From Thiotrichaceae bacterium (GTDB lineage: Bacteria; Pseudomonadota; Gammaproteobacteria; Eutrophobiales; Eutrophobiaceae): a stretch of 64,000 nucleotides of DNA. The translations under genes were made by a program, and so were the position numbers. The notes beneath the pieces are model-generated. The model worked only from the letters and a program-made list of their open reading frames with translations, was not told where the DNA came from and searched no databases. Numbering within the stretch: position 1 is the stretch's first letter; each line of letters opens with the position of its first letter. This document shows positions 44,856 through 53,362 of this stretch, one piece after another. Location: contig DUBV01000056.1 of NCBI GenBank assembly GCA_012960105.1, forward strand, positions 19,105 through 83,104. Direction: 5' to 3'.

Positions 44856-46373
44856 ATGACAACAATAAAACAAGATGACTTAATCGAAAGCGTTGCTGAC
44901 GCCTTGCAATACATTTCCTATTACCACCCATTAGATTTCATTCAAGCGATCAACGCTGCTTATGAAAAAGAAGAATCGGGTGCGGCAAAAGATGCCATGG
45001 CGCAAATATTAATCAACTCACGTATGTGTGCAGAAGGTCAACGACCTATCTGCCAAGACACCGGTATCGTTACTATCTTTGTCAAAGTCGGTATGGACAT
45101 ACAATGGGATGCTGATTTATCTTTAGAAGATATGATTAATACTGGGGTAAGAAAAGCTTACTTACATCCCGACAATAAATTACGTGCGTCAATACTTTCT
45201 GATCCTGCAGGCGCAAGAAAGAATACTGGCGATAACACACCGGCCGTTATTCATGTAGAACTTGTTAAAGGTAATACCGTAGATATCCAAGTAGCAGCGA
45301 AAGGCGGTGGCTCTGAAGCGAAAGCAAAATTCGCCATGTTAAATCCGTCTGATGACATAGTTGATTGGGTTATAAAAACAGTACCAACGATGGGTGCCGG
45401 TTGGTGTCCGCCGGGTATGTTAGGCATAGGCATTGGTGGAACTGCTGAAAAAGCTATGGTAATGGCAAAAGAATCCTTAATGGAATCGATAGACATACAA
45501 AAACTAAAAGCACGCGGCGCAGAAACAACCGCAGAAAAATTACGTTTAGAAATTTATGAACGCGTGAATGATTTAGGCATCGGCGCACAAGGTCTCGGTG
45601 GTTTAACCACCGTATTAGACGTAAAGGTAATGGACTACCCAACGCATGCAGCAAACAAACCGGTCGCTATGATTCCAAACTGTGCGGCAACGCGCCATGC
45701 ACATTTTGTATTAGATGGTTCCGGCCCTTCATTACAAACATCACCAAATCTTGATGACTGGCCAAAAATAAGTTGGGATGTAGGCCCTTCTGCACGTCGT
45801 GTAAATCTTGATGAAGTAACACCTGAAAGTATTAAAGAATGGAAACCCGGCGAAACCATATTACTCTCCGGAAAAATGTTAACCGGTCGTGATGCTGCAC
45901 ATAAAAAAATACAAGACCTATTCGACAAAGGTGAATCCTTACCCGATGGTGTCGACTTTACCAATCGTTTTATCTACTACGTCGGCCCCGTTGATCCGGT
46001 ACGCGAAGAAATCGTAGGCCCAGCAGGACCAACAACGGCAACACGCATGGATAAGTTTACTGAAATGATGCTGGATAAAACTGGCTTGATAGGGATGGTC
46101 GGTAAAGCCGAACGCGGCCCTACCGGTATAGAAGCAATTAAAAAACACAAAGCCGTTTACTTAATGGCCGTTGGTGGTGCTGCTTACCTAGTATCAAAAG
46201 CAATAACACATTCAGAAGTGATAGCTTTTCCTGAACTTGGTATGGAAGCCATACATGAGTTTGAAGTAAAAGACATGCCGGTGACTGTTGCCGTTGATGT
46301 GAATGGTAATGCCGTACATAAAACCGGACCAGAAGAATGGAAAAAGATCATCTTGGAAAGAAAATCAGGTTAG
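44856..46373 (+). CDS. Class I fumarate hydratase (Fe-S)
   Basis: Oxygen-sensitive [4Fe-4S] fumarase converting fumarate to malate. The three likely cluster cysteines are in R-P-I-C-Q-D-T-G, P-N-C-A-A-T-R-H and G-W-C-P-P-G. The two domains (alpha-like and beta-like) are fused in 505 residues, which is FumA-like but shorter than E. coli FumA/B (about 548). With acnB and the Fe-S aconitase type, it suggests an Fe-S-rich TCA cycle. The 205-bp gap after it holds no gene that I can see. Confidence 0.93.
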   Translation: MTTIKQDDLIESVADALQYISYYHPLDFIQAINAAYEKEESGAAKDAMAQILINSRMCAEGQRPICQDTGIVTIFVKVGMDIQWDADLSLEDMINTGVRKAYLHPDNKLRASILSDPAGARKNTGDNTPAVIHVELVKGNTVDIQVAAKGGGSEAKAKFAMLNPSDDIVDWVIKTVPTMGAGWCPPGMLGIGIGGTAEKAMVMAKESLMESIDIQKLKARGAETTAEKLRLEIYERVNDLGIGAQGLGGLTTVLDVKVMDYPTHAANKPVAMIPNCAATRHAHFVLDGSGPSLQTSPNLDDWPKISWDVGPSARRVNLDEVTPESIKEWKPGETILLSGKMLTGRDAAHKKIQDLFDKGESLPDGVDFTNRFIYYVGPVDPVREEIVGPAGPTTATRMDKFTEMMLDKTGLIGMVGKAERGPTGIEAIKKHKAVYLMAVGGAAYLVSKAITHSEVIAFPELGMEAIHEFEVKDMPVTVAVDVNGNAVHKTGPEEWKKIILERKSG

Positions 46374-46587
46374 ATAAGAATAACTAACCACTCTATTCAA
46401 TAAAAAGATCACTTAAAGGACTACGAACGCCATGAAGGAAACAGAGCTATAGTATTTAATGTGGGAGATCTAATGCCAGTCGATGATTTAAAACACTGTA
46501 TTTTATTAACTCTCACTTATCACAAAATAAAACACCTGCCACTACTGGGTATATAACAATAATACACATTACATAATTGTGATTGAT

Positions 46588-47082
46588 ATGAACTCTGAAA
46601 CTATACGCGGAATTATTATAGGAAAACCGGCTCCGGCTTTCACTCTACAGGATAATTCAGGAAACTTTTTTAATTTCCTCGAATCGATAAAAGTCTCCCC
46701 TGCTATTTTGGTATTCTATCTAGGCGACTTTACTCCAGTCTGCACAAAACAACTATGTGATTATCGCGATCACATAGAACAATTTCATAATCTTGGTATG
46801 CAGTTATTTGGGATAAGTAAAAATGATCGTGCCAGTCATAAAAAGTTTGCTGAAGAACATCGCTTTCCTTTTCCTTTATTGACAGATCCTAATAATAAAG
46901 TCGCGAAACAATATGGTTGCTCTTCCCTGTTCATGTTGGGAAATATCAGTCGCGCTGTGTTTATCGTGAATACCAAAGGTATTATTCTCTATCGATATAT
47001 TGAACCAACCATTATTACTCGGCGTACGTCCAATGATCTGGTAAAGGTTGTCCATCAATTAAGAGAAAACAAACTCATATAA
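46588..47082 (+). CDS. Peroxiredoxin of the BCP/PrxQ type
   Basis: Thiol peroxidase with the peroxidatic cysteine in F-T-P-V-C-T-K-Q-L-C-D-Y-R-D; the second cysteine five residues later is the resolving cysteine in BCP-type enzymes. A thioredoxin fold of about 164 residues, no signal peptide, cytoplasmic. The start could be ATG 46588 or GTG 46579; neither has a strong Shine-Dalgarno. The TfoX-N gene follows 21 bp downstream. Confidence 0.85.
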   Translation: MNSETIRGIIIGKPAPAFTLQDNSGNFFNFLESIKVSPAILVFYLGDFTPVCTKQLCDYRDHIEQFHNLGMQLFGISKNDRASHKKFAEEHRFPFPLLTDPNNKVAKQYGCSSLFMLGNISRAVFIVNTKGIILYRYIEPTIITRRTSNDLVKVVHQLRENKLI

Positions 47083-47103
47083 CTAATTTTTCTATTGTTA
47101 ACT

Positions 47104-47430
47104 ATGAGCGAGTTTGTAAATTATTTACATGAAGTATTTCAATACTTCGGAAGTATCCGTACAAGAAAGATGTTTGGTGGTCATGGGATCTATCATGATG
47201 ACATCATGATAGGACTCGTCACCGACGATACACTCTATTTTAAAGTCGATGAAAGCACGAAACAGGAGTTTATTGATAAAGACTTGTCCGCCTTTGAGTA
47301 CAGTAAAGATAATAAGAAAATACAGATGTCATATTATCTCGCGCCTGAAGAAATTTATGATGAGCCTGATGAAGCTGTCTATTGGGCTAAGCTCGCTTAC
47401 CAAGCTGCTTTGAACTCAAAGTCTAAATAA
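47104..47430 (+). CDS. TfoX N-terminal-domain protein
   Basis: 108 residues forming a single TfoX_N domain: T-R-K-M-F-G-G-H-G-I-Y, I-G-L-V-T-D-D-T-L-Y-F-K-V-D and the M-S-Y-Y-L-A-P segment. Full TfoX (Sxy) regulates competence genes and has a C-terminal domain that is absent here, so a role in competence is not assured. ATG 47104 is preferred over a TTG at 47095. Confidence 0.88.
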   Translation: MSEFVNYLHEVFQYFGSIRTRKMFGGHGIYHDDIMIGLVTDDTLYFKVDESTKQEFIDKDLSAFEYSKDNKKIQMSYYLAPEEIYDEPDEAVYWAKLAYQAALNSKSK

Positions 47431-47510
47431 GTAAAAAAATCCATCAAAACATCCCCATAGAGCATTGATTCGCTTATAATACTGCGCATTTAGGTTTAGG
47501 AGTTTATTCA

Positions 47511-48350
47511 GTGAAATTAGATGCGGCACAATTCAGGAATTGGGATCGTAAGGCAATCACCCTGCTCGGTATGTCCGGCGTTGGGAAAACTCGTCTCGCC
47601 GTCCTGTTACGTAAAGCTCACTGGTTTCATTATTCAGGTGACTATCGCATTGGTACGCATTACATGAGCGCCTCTATCTCAGATAATGTAAAACAGAAAG
47701 CCATGCAGGTTCCGCTGTTAAAAAAATTATTGTTATCGGATTCGATCACGATTAAAAATAATATATCAATTGATAATCTAAAAGCGGTTTCCACTTTTCT
47801 GGGGCAATTAGGTGATCCTGAACAAGGTGGCATAGGTTTACGTGAATTCAAACGGCGTCAAAATTTACACCGTGAAGCAGAAATCGCGGCCATGCTCGAT
47901 GTACCTGAGTTTATAAAACGCTCACATGATGTTTATGCTTATAACCATTTCATTAATGATGCCGGCGGTAGTCTATGTGAGCTGGAAAATCAGGATGTAC
48001 TCGATACGCTAGCCGAAAATACCTTGATCATTTATATCAAAGCCACTGAGCAAGATGAACTTGAATTAATAAAGCGCGCCGAACAGGAACCTAAACCCCT
48101 ATATTTTCGGGAAGCATTTCTCAGTGAACAACTAGAAATATACCTTGAAGAGAATAAGCTTGAATACGCGGCGATGATTGATCCGAATGATTTCGTTCGT
48201 TGGATTTTTTCACGACTTTTTTATAATCGTATTCCGCGTTATCAAGCAATTGCAGATGAGTATGGCTATACCATATGCACGACTGATCTTTCCAAGGTCA
48301 ATAGTGAAGCTGATTTTCTTGCCTTGATAGAAAAACAGTTAGACCAATAA
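47511..48350 (+). CDS. P-loop ATPase of unknown function upstream of metA
   Basis: 279 residues with a Walker A motif G-M-S-G-V-G-K-T (20-27) directly after a short lead, and a kinase-like arrangement (D-Y-R-I-G-T-H-Y). It may belong to the P-loop kinase/ATPase group, but I do not recognise a named family. The start is GTG. A -10-like TATAAT at 47475-47480 precedes it. It lies 23 bp before metA in the same direction, so it probably shares its transcript; what it does for methionine synthesis, if anything, is unknown. Confidence 0.7.
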   Translation: MKLDAAQFRNWDRKAITLLGMSGVGKTRLAVLLRKAHWFHYSGDYRIGTHYMSASISDNVKQKAMQVPLLKKLLLSDSITIKNNISIDNLKAVSTFLGQLGDPEQGGIGLREFKRRQNLHREAEIAAMLDVPEFIKRSHDVYAYNHFINDAGGSLCELENQDVLDTLAENTLIIYIKATEQDELELIKRAEQEPKPLYFREAFLSEQLEIYLEENKLEYAAMIDPNDFVRWIFSRLFYNRIPRYQAIADEYGYTICTTDLSKVNSEADFLALIEKQLDQ

Positions 48351-48373
48351 ACACAATATTAAGAGATAACACG

Positions 48374-49450
48374 ATGCCACTTGTTGCCAATAGCGAATTA
48401 CCTAGTTTTGAAAGACTAAAGCAGGATGGGGAAACGATCCTTGCTGCTGATCAGGCTTTGCAACAGGACATTCGCGAATTACATATCGGCTTGTTAAACA
48501 TGATGCCTGATACGGCGTTAGAAGCGACCGAGCGTCAATTCTTTCGTCTTATTGGTGAGAGTAATCAGATTGCGCAATTTTATCTGCATCCGTTTACCTT
48601 GAAAGAGCTGGTTAGAAATGCCGAAGGTCAGTCTCATGTTGATAAATATTATCAAAGCTTTGAAGAAATTAAGGAACAGGGTCTTGATGCGCTGATTATT
48701 ACCGGTGCCAATATGGTTGGCAGCGAATTGGCGGATCAACCTTTTTGGCAGCCGCTGAGTGAAGTATTAGAATGGGCCTATGAGAATGTGACTTCTACAT
48801 TATGCTCTTGCCTGACGACACATGCGGTTTTGCAATTTCGTTATAATCAAAAACGTGAGCCCTTACCAACGGGGAAACGCTGGGGTGTATTTCCGCATCG
48901 AGTCGTTGATAGAAAGCATCCTTTGGTTACTGGCGTTAATACACGTTTTGATGTGCCACATTCTCGTTTCAACGAAATTTTCCCTGAGCAATTTAAAACG
49001 GCTGGTTTGAAGATTCTGGTTGAAAGCGAAGACAAAGAGGTTCATCTTGCCGTGAGCGAAGACGGGTTTCGCCTGGTATTTTTTCAGGGACATCCAGAAT
49101 ATGACTCGATCAGTCTATTAAAAGAATATAAACGCGAGGTTGGACGTTATATCAATGGTGAAACAGGTAATTATCCGCCATTCCCAGAGAATTATTTCTC
49201 TTTGAAATGTCAGACCATAATTGAAGAATATCAGGACAACCTGAATGCTGCTCTAAAAGAAGGTGCAGAAATACCTGCCTTTCCTGAGAAGCTAATAACG
49301 CCTTATCTAGACAATACCTGGCATGACACTGCTGAAGCCGTTATTAATAACTGGATAGGCAAGGTTTATCAGTTGACGAGTACCGATAGGCATCTTCCTT
49401 TTAATACCGATATTGACCCGAATGACCCATTAGATTTAAAGAATTCCTAA
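48374..49450 (+). CDS. metA: Homoserine O-acyltransferase, MetA family
   Basis: Activates homoserine with succinyl- or acetyl-CoA for methionine synthesis. MetA landmarks are I-G-L-L-N-M-M-P-D (about 38-46), E-R-Q-F-F-R-L, the nucleophile region T-L-C-S-C-L-T-T-H-A, H-R-V-V-D-R-K-H-P-L, D-V-P-H-S-R-F and the F-Q-G-H-P-E-Y His/Glu. Acyl-donor choice in MetA depends on an active-site residue that I cannot place securely. It takes homoserine from the hom gene product encoded at 5121. Confidence 0.93.
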   Translation: MPLVANSELPSFERLKQDGETILAADQALQQDIRELHIGLLNMMPDTALEATERQFFRLIGESNQIAQFYLHPFTLKELVRNAEGQSHVDKYYQSFEEIKEQGLDALIITGANMVGSELADQPFWQPLSEVLEWAYENVTSTLCSCLTTHAVLQFRYNQKREPLPTGKRWGVFPHRVVDRKHPLVTGVNTRFDVPHSRFNEIFPEQFKTAGLKILVESEDKEVHLAVSEDGFRLVFFQGHPEYDSISLLKEYKREVGRYINGETGNYPPFPENYFSLKCQTIIEEYQDNLNAALKEGAEIPAFPEKLITPYLDNTWHDTAEAVINNWIGKVYQLTSTDRHLPFNTDIDPNDPLDLKNS

Positions 49451-49633
49451 AGACTGCCAGCTTCAAATATCCTCATGAAAACATGGATGATTTAGCAAAA
49501 ATCGAGTATATTTCATGCTTGCTATTCTATTGCACTATTTCCAGCATTTAGCAGTCCGTTTCATCCTGTAAATTGCCGAATAAATACACGCAACTAGATG
49601 TTTTTATTAGATATTTATAGAGGTTTTTACACG

Positions 49634-49837
49634 ATGGCTACAGGTACAGTTAAATGGTTTAACGACTCAAAAGGTTTTGGTTTCATTTCACCGGATGATG
49701 GCAGTGCAGATGTATTTGTTCATTTTTCTGCAATTAGTAGCGAAGGTTTTCGCTCACTAACTGAAGGCCAAAAAGTAAGTTATCAGGTTGAAGATGGCGC
49801 TAAGGGCCCTCAAGCTAGCCAAGTAGTACCTGAGTAA
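49634..49837 (+). CDS. CspA-family cold-shock protein
   Basis: A 67-residue single cold-shock domain with RNP1 K-G-F-G-F-I and RNP2-like V-F-V-H-F; it binds single-stranded RNA/DNA as a chaperone. The ATG at 49634 follows AGAGG and gives [10 protein letters not shown]. The 183-bp upstream stretch (49451-49633) has no gene and probably holds a long leader, as is common for csp mRNAs; I could not identify a cold-box with certainty. Confidence 0.96.
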   Translation: MATGTVKWFNDSKGFGFISPDDGSADVFVHFSAISSEGFRSLTEGQKVSYQVEDGAKGPQASQVVPE

Positions 49838-49862
49838 GAAACACAGTTCATTATTTTCTATC

Positions 49863-49878
49863 CCCCGCGATAGCGGGG
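49863..49878. terminator. Hairpin after the cold-shock gene
   Basis: CCCCGC / GCGGGG with a GATA loop, 25 bp after the csp stop. GC-rich and stable, but followed by TATAATT rather than a T-run, so it may be a partial terminator or mRNA-stabilising element. The TATAAT immediately after it could be the -10 of the RRM gene. Confidence 0.5.
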
Positions 49879-49934
49879 TATAATTAGTTCCGCTTCACTG
49901 ATGTATTCATACATCACTAACCAGAGATATTACA

Positions 49935-50204
49935 TTGAAAAAGATTTTCGTTGGAAGTTTACCCGAGAACGCGACAGAAGCCTCAGTCACAGAATTATTT
50001 AGCGAATTTGGTAAAGTTCGCTCTATACACTTGGTTCAAGACGTTTTTACCAGAACATGCAAAGGATTCGGATTTATTGAAATGGAAGGTCATGAAGCAA
50101 GGGCCGCTATTGCCGGACTTGATGGAAAAATGCATGAAGGCAAACAACTCAAAGTAAAATTTGAAGAAGTTCGCGATAAAGGCAGAGGAAAACGTAGAAG
50201 ATAA
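49935..50204 (+). CDS. Single-RRM RNA-binding protein
   Basis: 89 residues: one RNA-recognition motif with RNP2 I-F-V-G-S-L and RNP1 K-G-F-G-F-I-E-M, then a basic tail K-G-R-G-K-R-R-R. Bacterial RRM proteins of this size resemble cyanobacterial Rbp proteins and proteobacterial homologues that are often cold- or stress-induced. The start is TTG with K-K-I-F-V-G as the conserved beginning. It follows the cold-shock gene by 97 bp. Confidence 0.93.
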   Translation: MKKIFVGSLPENATEASVTELFSEFGKVRSIHLVQDVFTRTCKGFGFIEMEGHEARAAIAGLDGKMHEGKQLKVKFEEVRDKGRGKRRR

Positions 50205-50238
50205 GGTTTTCCTCTCCTCACTCGAAAGGTGAAAAGTT

Positions 50239-50259
50239 AGCCCTCTTTAGTGGGCTTTG
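50239..50259 (+). terminator. Weak terminator candidate after the RRM gene
   Basis: AGCCC / GGGCT, five base pairs with an 8-nt loop, followed by TTGAG. Short stem and no real T-run. Confidence 0.3.
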
Positions 50260-50374
50260 AGTAATGCTGTAGGGTTATCTAAACAGGGCTATTTTAGTTA
50301 AGTTCCTTTCCCTTCTTTATTCGATCCAGACCCGGTTTCATTTATAATAAAGCCTGTCTTTAATTAGGATAGCC

Positions 50375-50920
50375 ATGACTATTATGCACGCACGAAACGC
50401 ATGTAAGCATTTGTTTTTATTAGTATTTTCATTGTTAATACTAACTGCCTGCGATAATCAAAATGAGGCTGTTGAAAAAATGGCAATAGCCCCAGTTAAT
50501 CCAGAAAGAATATTAGCCATTCAAGAAAAATTGCCAAAGAACCTCAATATTGCCATTGAAAATAAAAGCTATTTGTTTGATGTCACTGAGCACAGTAAAG
50601 ATGAATTTCGCGCCTTATTAACAAGAGCTGAAGAAGTATCACAAGCACAATCTGATGACTTTCAGGATCTGGAAATAGTCATGATCATTCATGGTTCTGA
50701 TATCAATTGGTTTACTCAAGATAACTATGAGCATAATCAACAGTTAATTGATCTTGCCGCTCGGCTTGATGCTCAGGGTGTTATTGATATGAAAGTGTGT
50801 GAAAAAACGATGACTGACATAGGTGTAGCTCGAGAAAACATTCCGCCTTTTATAGAATCTGTACCTTATTACCCGGTTGAGATAGAAAACCGTTTACGCG
50901 AAGACTATATCAATCTTTAA
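50375..50920 (+). CDS. DsrE-like lipoprotein
   Basis: 181 residues with a lipoprotein signal: hydrophobic 12-24 and lipobox L-T-A-C with C26. The mature part resembles a DsrE/DsrF-like fold: I-V-M-I-I-H-G-S-D-I, then L-A-A-R-L-D-A-Q-G-V and a single cysteine in M-K-V-C-E-K-T-M, ending I-P-P-F-I-E-S-V-P-Y-Y-P-V-E-I. DsrE-type cytoplasmic proteins carry sulfur on this cysteine; here the protein would sit in the periplasm, anchored to a membrane. The role is unknown. Confidence 0.75.
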   Translation: MTIMHARNACKHLFLLVFSLLILTACDNQNEAVEKMAIAPVNPERILAIQEKLPKNLNIAIENKSYLFDVTEHSKDEFRALLTRAEEVSQAQSDDFQDLEIVMIIHGSDINWFTQDNYEHNQQLIDLAARLDAQGVIDMKVCEKTMTDIGVARENIPPFIESVPYYPVEIENRLREDYINL

Positions 50921-50945
50921 CAATTATTAGTATTTGGAGTAGTTA

Positions 50946-51458
50946 ATGCCCAAGCAGGAAAAAAGTCTTCATATGACTGTCTTAATGACGCCAGACATGG
51001 CCAATTTTTCAGGTAATGTTCATGGTGGTTCAATTTTAAAACTATTAGATCAAGTCGCTTATGCTTGTGCAGCGCGTTATTGTAAATCTTACGTTGTCAC
51101 CATATCACTGGATCAGGTTACTTTTATTGCGCCTATTCAAGTTGGTGAGCTGGTAACTTTTAGAGCACATGTTAATTACGTTGGTAAGTCTTCATTAGAA
51201 GTCGGCGTAAAAGTTTTTTCGGAAGACTTGCATAAACATAAAGTTCGTCATACGAATTCCTGTTATGTCAATATGGTAGCGATGGGTGAAGATGGCAAAC
51301 CTATGGCAGCACCAGCGCTGGAATTAGAAGATGAGTTTGAAAAGAAACTTTTCGAAGCAGCTGTAATGCGTAAGGATTTACGCGATGAAGCTGTAAAACG
51401 TAATAGAGAAATAACAGCTAGCATCCCTGACTATAATTCAGATTTAAACGTTAATTAA
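50946..51458 (+). CDS. Acyl-CoA thioesterase (YciA/hotdog type)
   Basis: 170 residues, hotdog fold: N-V-H-G-G-S-I-L-K-L-L-D with the catalytic Asp, A-Y-A-C-A-A-R-Y, then V-T-F-I-A-P-I-Q-V-G-E-L-V. Such enzymes hydrolyse medium- or long-chain acyl-CoA. The C-terminal 30 residues are charged and helical. It overlaps thiL by 8 bp, tail to tail. Confidence 0.9.
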   Translation: MPKQEKSLHMTVLMTPDMANFSGNVHGGSILKLLDQVAYACAARYCKSYVVTISLDQVTFIAPIQVGELVTFRAHVNYVGKSSLEVGVKVFSEDLHKHKVRHTNSCYVNMVAMGEDGKPMAAPALELEDEFEKKLFEAAVMRKDLRDEAVKRNREITASIPDYNSDLNVN

Positions 51459-52410
51459 AATGACGATAAGCTTTTGATTTTATTTCATAAAGCTCATCAT
51501 TCTCATTAATCAAACTAAGCTTCGATACGTCCTTATTAATCTGTCCGATACAATGAACCGGACAGATTAACTTCAATTCATCCATTACCGAATCAGGTAA
51601 GCCTTTTGGTAAAGTAAAACATAATTCGTAATCATCTCCACCAGTTAAAGCGAGAGTTATAGCAAGATCTTCATCTAATTTTTTCAAGCTATCTGAATAA
51701 GGAATTTCCGATAATTTTATTTCTGCACCAACATTACTTGCTTTAAGGACATGGCCAAGATCAGCGAGCAACCCATCTGATATATCAATACAGCTAGTGG
51801 CAACATTTCGTAACTCAAGACCTGTCTTTATTCTTGCATCAGGTCGATACAATCGCTGAATTTCTTTATCTGTAGATTGGGCAAACTTATTACTATCTTC
51901 AATGTGTTTTAATGCATAAGCCGCAGCGCCGAGTTCTCCAGTAACATAAATCAAGTCACCCACATTTGCACCACTACGACGAAGAGACTGACCTTGCGGA
52001 GCAACGCCGTGTATTTGCACGGTGATAGATAATGGTCCTTTTGTTAAATCGCCGCCAATTAATATCAGAGATTGATCAATAGCTAATTGATTAAAACTAG
52101 ATGAGAATTTTTCTATCCAATCAAGATCTTTACTTGGCAGGGTCAAGGATAAGCTTACCCATCGTGGTAAAGCGCCCATTGCCGCAATATCGCTTAAGTT
52201 TACTGATAGAGCCTTGTAAGCAATATCTTCGGGAAGTGTGTTTTCAAAAAAATGAACGCCTGATACGAGTGTATCAGTAGAAATAACCAGTTCACTTTCT
52301 TCTGCGACATTGATAATCGCAGCATCATCACCGATGCCTAAAGTGAGATTTCCTTTGCTTGATGGATATGCACTCTTAAAATACTTCTCAATGATATCAA
52401 ATTCATTCAA
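51451..52410 (-). CDS. thiL: Thiamine-monophosphate kinase
   Basis: Phosphorylates TMP to thiamine diphosphate. 319 residues; N-terminal F-D-I-I-E-K-Y-F then G-I-G-D-D-A-A-I, S-T-D-T-L-V-S-G-V-H-F, N-L-S-D-I-A-A-M-G and C-I-D-I-S-D-G-L are the expected metal- and nucleotide-binding blocks. It is 9 bp after nusB, as in E. coli. Confidence 0.96.
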   Translation of the reverse strand: MNEFDIIEKYFKSAYPSSKGNLTLGIGDDAAIINVAEESELVISTDTLVSGVHFFENTLPEDIAYKALSVNLSDIAAMGALPRWVSLSLTLPSKDLDWIEKFSSSFNQLAIDQSLILIGGDLTKGPLSITVQIHGVAPQGQSLRRSGANVGDLIYVTGELGAAAYALKHIEDSNKFAQSTDKEIQRLYRPDARIKTGLELRNVATSCIDISDGLLADLGHVLKASNVGAEIKLSEIPYSDSLKKLDEDLAITLALTGGDDYELCFTLPKGLPDSVMDELKLICPVHCIGQINKDVSKLSLINENDELYEIKSKAYRHFN

Positions 52411-52419
52411 AATAATTTA

Positions 52420-52875
52420 CTAGCGATTACCATTAATTTCTGTTGAACGTAATTCTCTAGCTACTTTATCAAGAATACCATTAATGTATTTATGTGACTC
52501 TTCAGCACCAAATAACTTAGCCAATTCAATCGACTCATTAACTACAACACGCCAGGGTATTTCGATATGGTGTTGTAGCTCATAACAACCAATATGTAAT
52601 ATTGCACGTTCAATAGCATCGAGTTCATCAACGGGTCTATCCAGGAGTTTTGAAATTTGAGCGTCAAGTTCATCATTACTTTTAATCGTGCCACGTAATA
52701 AATGTTTAAAATAATCTACATCAGTTTTAGCCAGTGTATGTTTATCACTTTCAAACTCGGCAATGACATCCGCGACATCTTTTCCAGTTAAAAAATATTG
52801 GTATAGAGCTTGTACAGTACTTCGACGGGCTTTTATACGGGCGCGCTTGTTGATTTTTACTGGAGCTGTACTCAT
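52420..52875 (-). CDS. nusB: Transcription antitermination factor NusB
   Basis: Binds boxA RNA with NusE (S10) in rRNA antitermination. 151 residues, all helical: R-R-S-T-V-Q-A-L-Y-Q-Y, E-R-A-I-L-H-I-G-C-Y-E-L and the V-V-N-E-S-I-E-L-A-K block near 107-116. Overlaps ribH by 4 bp. Confidence 0.96.
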   Translation of the reverse strand: MSTAPVKINKRARIKARRSTVQALYQYFLTGKDVADVIAEFESDKHTLAKTDVDYFKHLLRGTIKSNDELDAQISKLLDRPVDELDAIERAILHIGCYELQHHIEIPWRVVVNESIELAKLFGAEESHKYINGILDKVARELRSTEINGNR

Positions 52876-53351
52876 GACTTAATTTGTTCCAGAACGCTAA
52901 TCATTTCCAATGCAGCAGAAGCAGCTTCATAACCTTTATTACTTTCTTCATCACCAGCCCTATCCATTGCCTGCTCCGCGTTATCAACAGTTAGCACACC
53001 AAAGATAATCGGTACGCCAGAATTCATTGCTAACTCAGAAATGCCATGAGTACATTCATTTGATATGAATTCAAAATGAGGTGTTTCGCCCCTAATTACT
53101 GCGCCTAATGTTATAACGGCATCAAATTCATTTTGATCTAGCAAAGTTTTTACAGCTACCGGTATTTCAAAAGCTCCGGGAACCTTAACTACTGTTACTG
53201 CATCTGTATTAACGCCATTAGCTTCAAGACTTTTTAACGCACCATCATAAAGACGATCTACGACATAACTATTAAAACGACTAATAACGATTGCAATATT
53301 CACAGACTCTTTACACGGTTTTATTTGTTCAATTATTTTCATTTTTTGCAT
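52872..53351 (-). CDS. ribH: 6,7-dimethyl-8-ribityllumazine synthase
   Basis: Joins 5-amino-6-ribitylaminouracil and dihydroxybutanone phosphate. 159 residues. Family blocks are I-V-I-S-R-F-N, V-P-G-A-F-E-I-P-V-A, G-A-V-I-R-G-E-T-P-H-F and G-V-L-T-V-D. It lies between ribBA (11-bp gap) and nusB (4-bp overlap). Confidence 0.96.
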   Translation of the reverse strand: MQKMKIIEQIKPCKESVNIAIVISRFNSYVVDRLYDGALKSLEANGVNTDAVTVVKVPGAFEIPVAVKTLLDQNEFDAVITLGAVIRGETPHFEFISNECTHGISELAMNSGVPIIFGVLTVDNAEQAMDRAGDEESNKGYEAASAALEMISVLEQIKS

Positions 53352-53362
53352 TCTATTTATTA

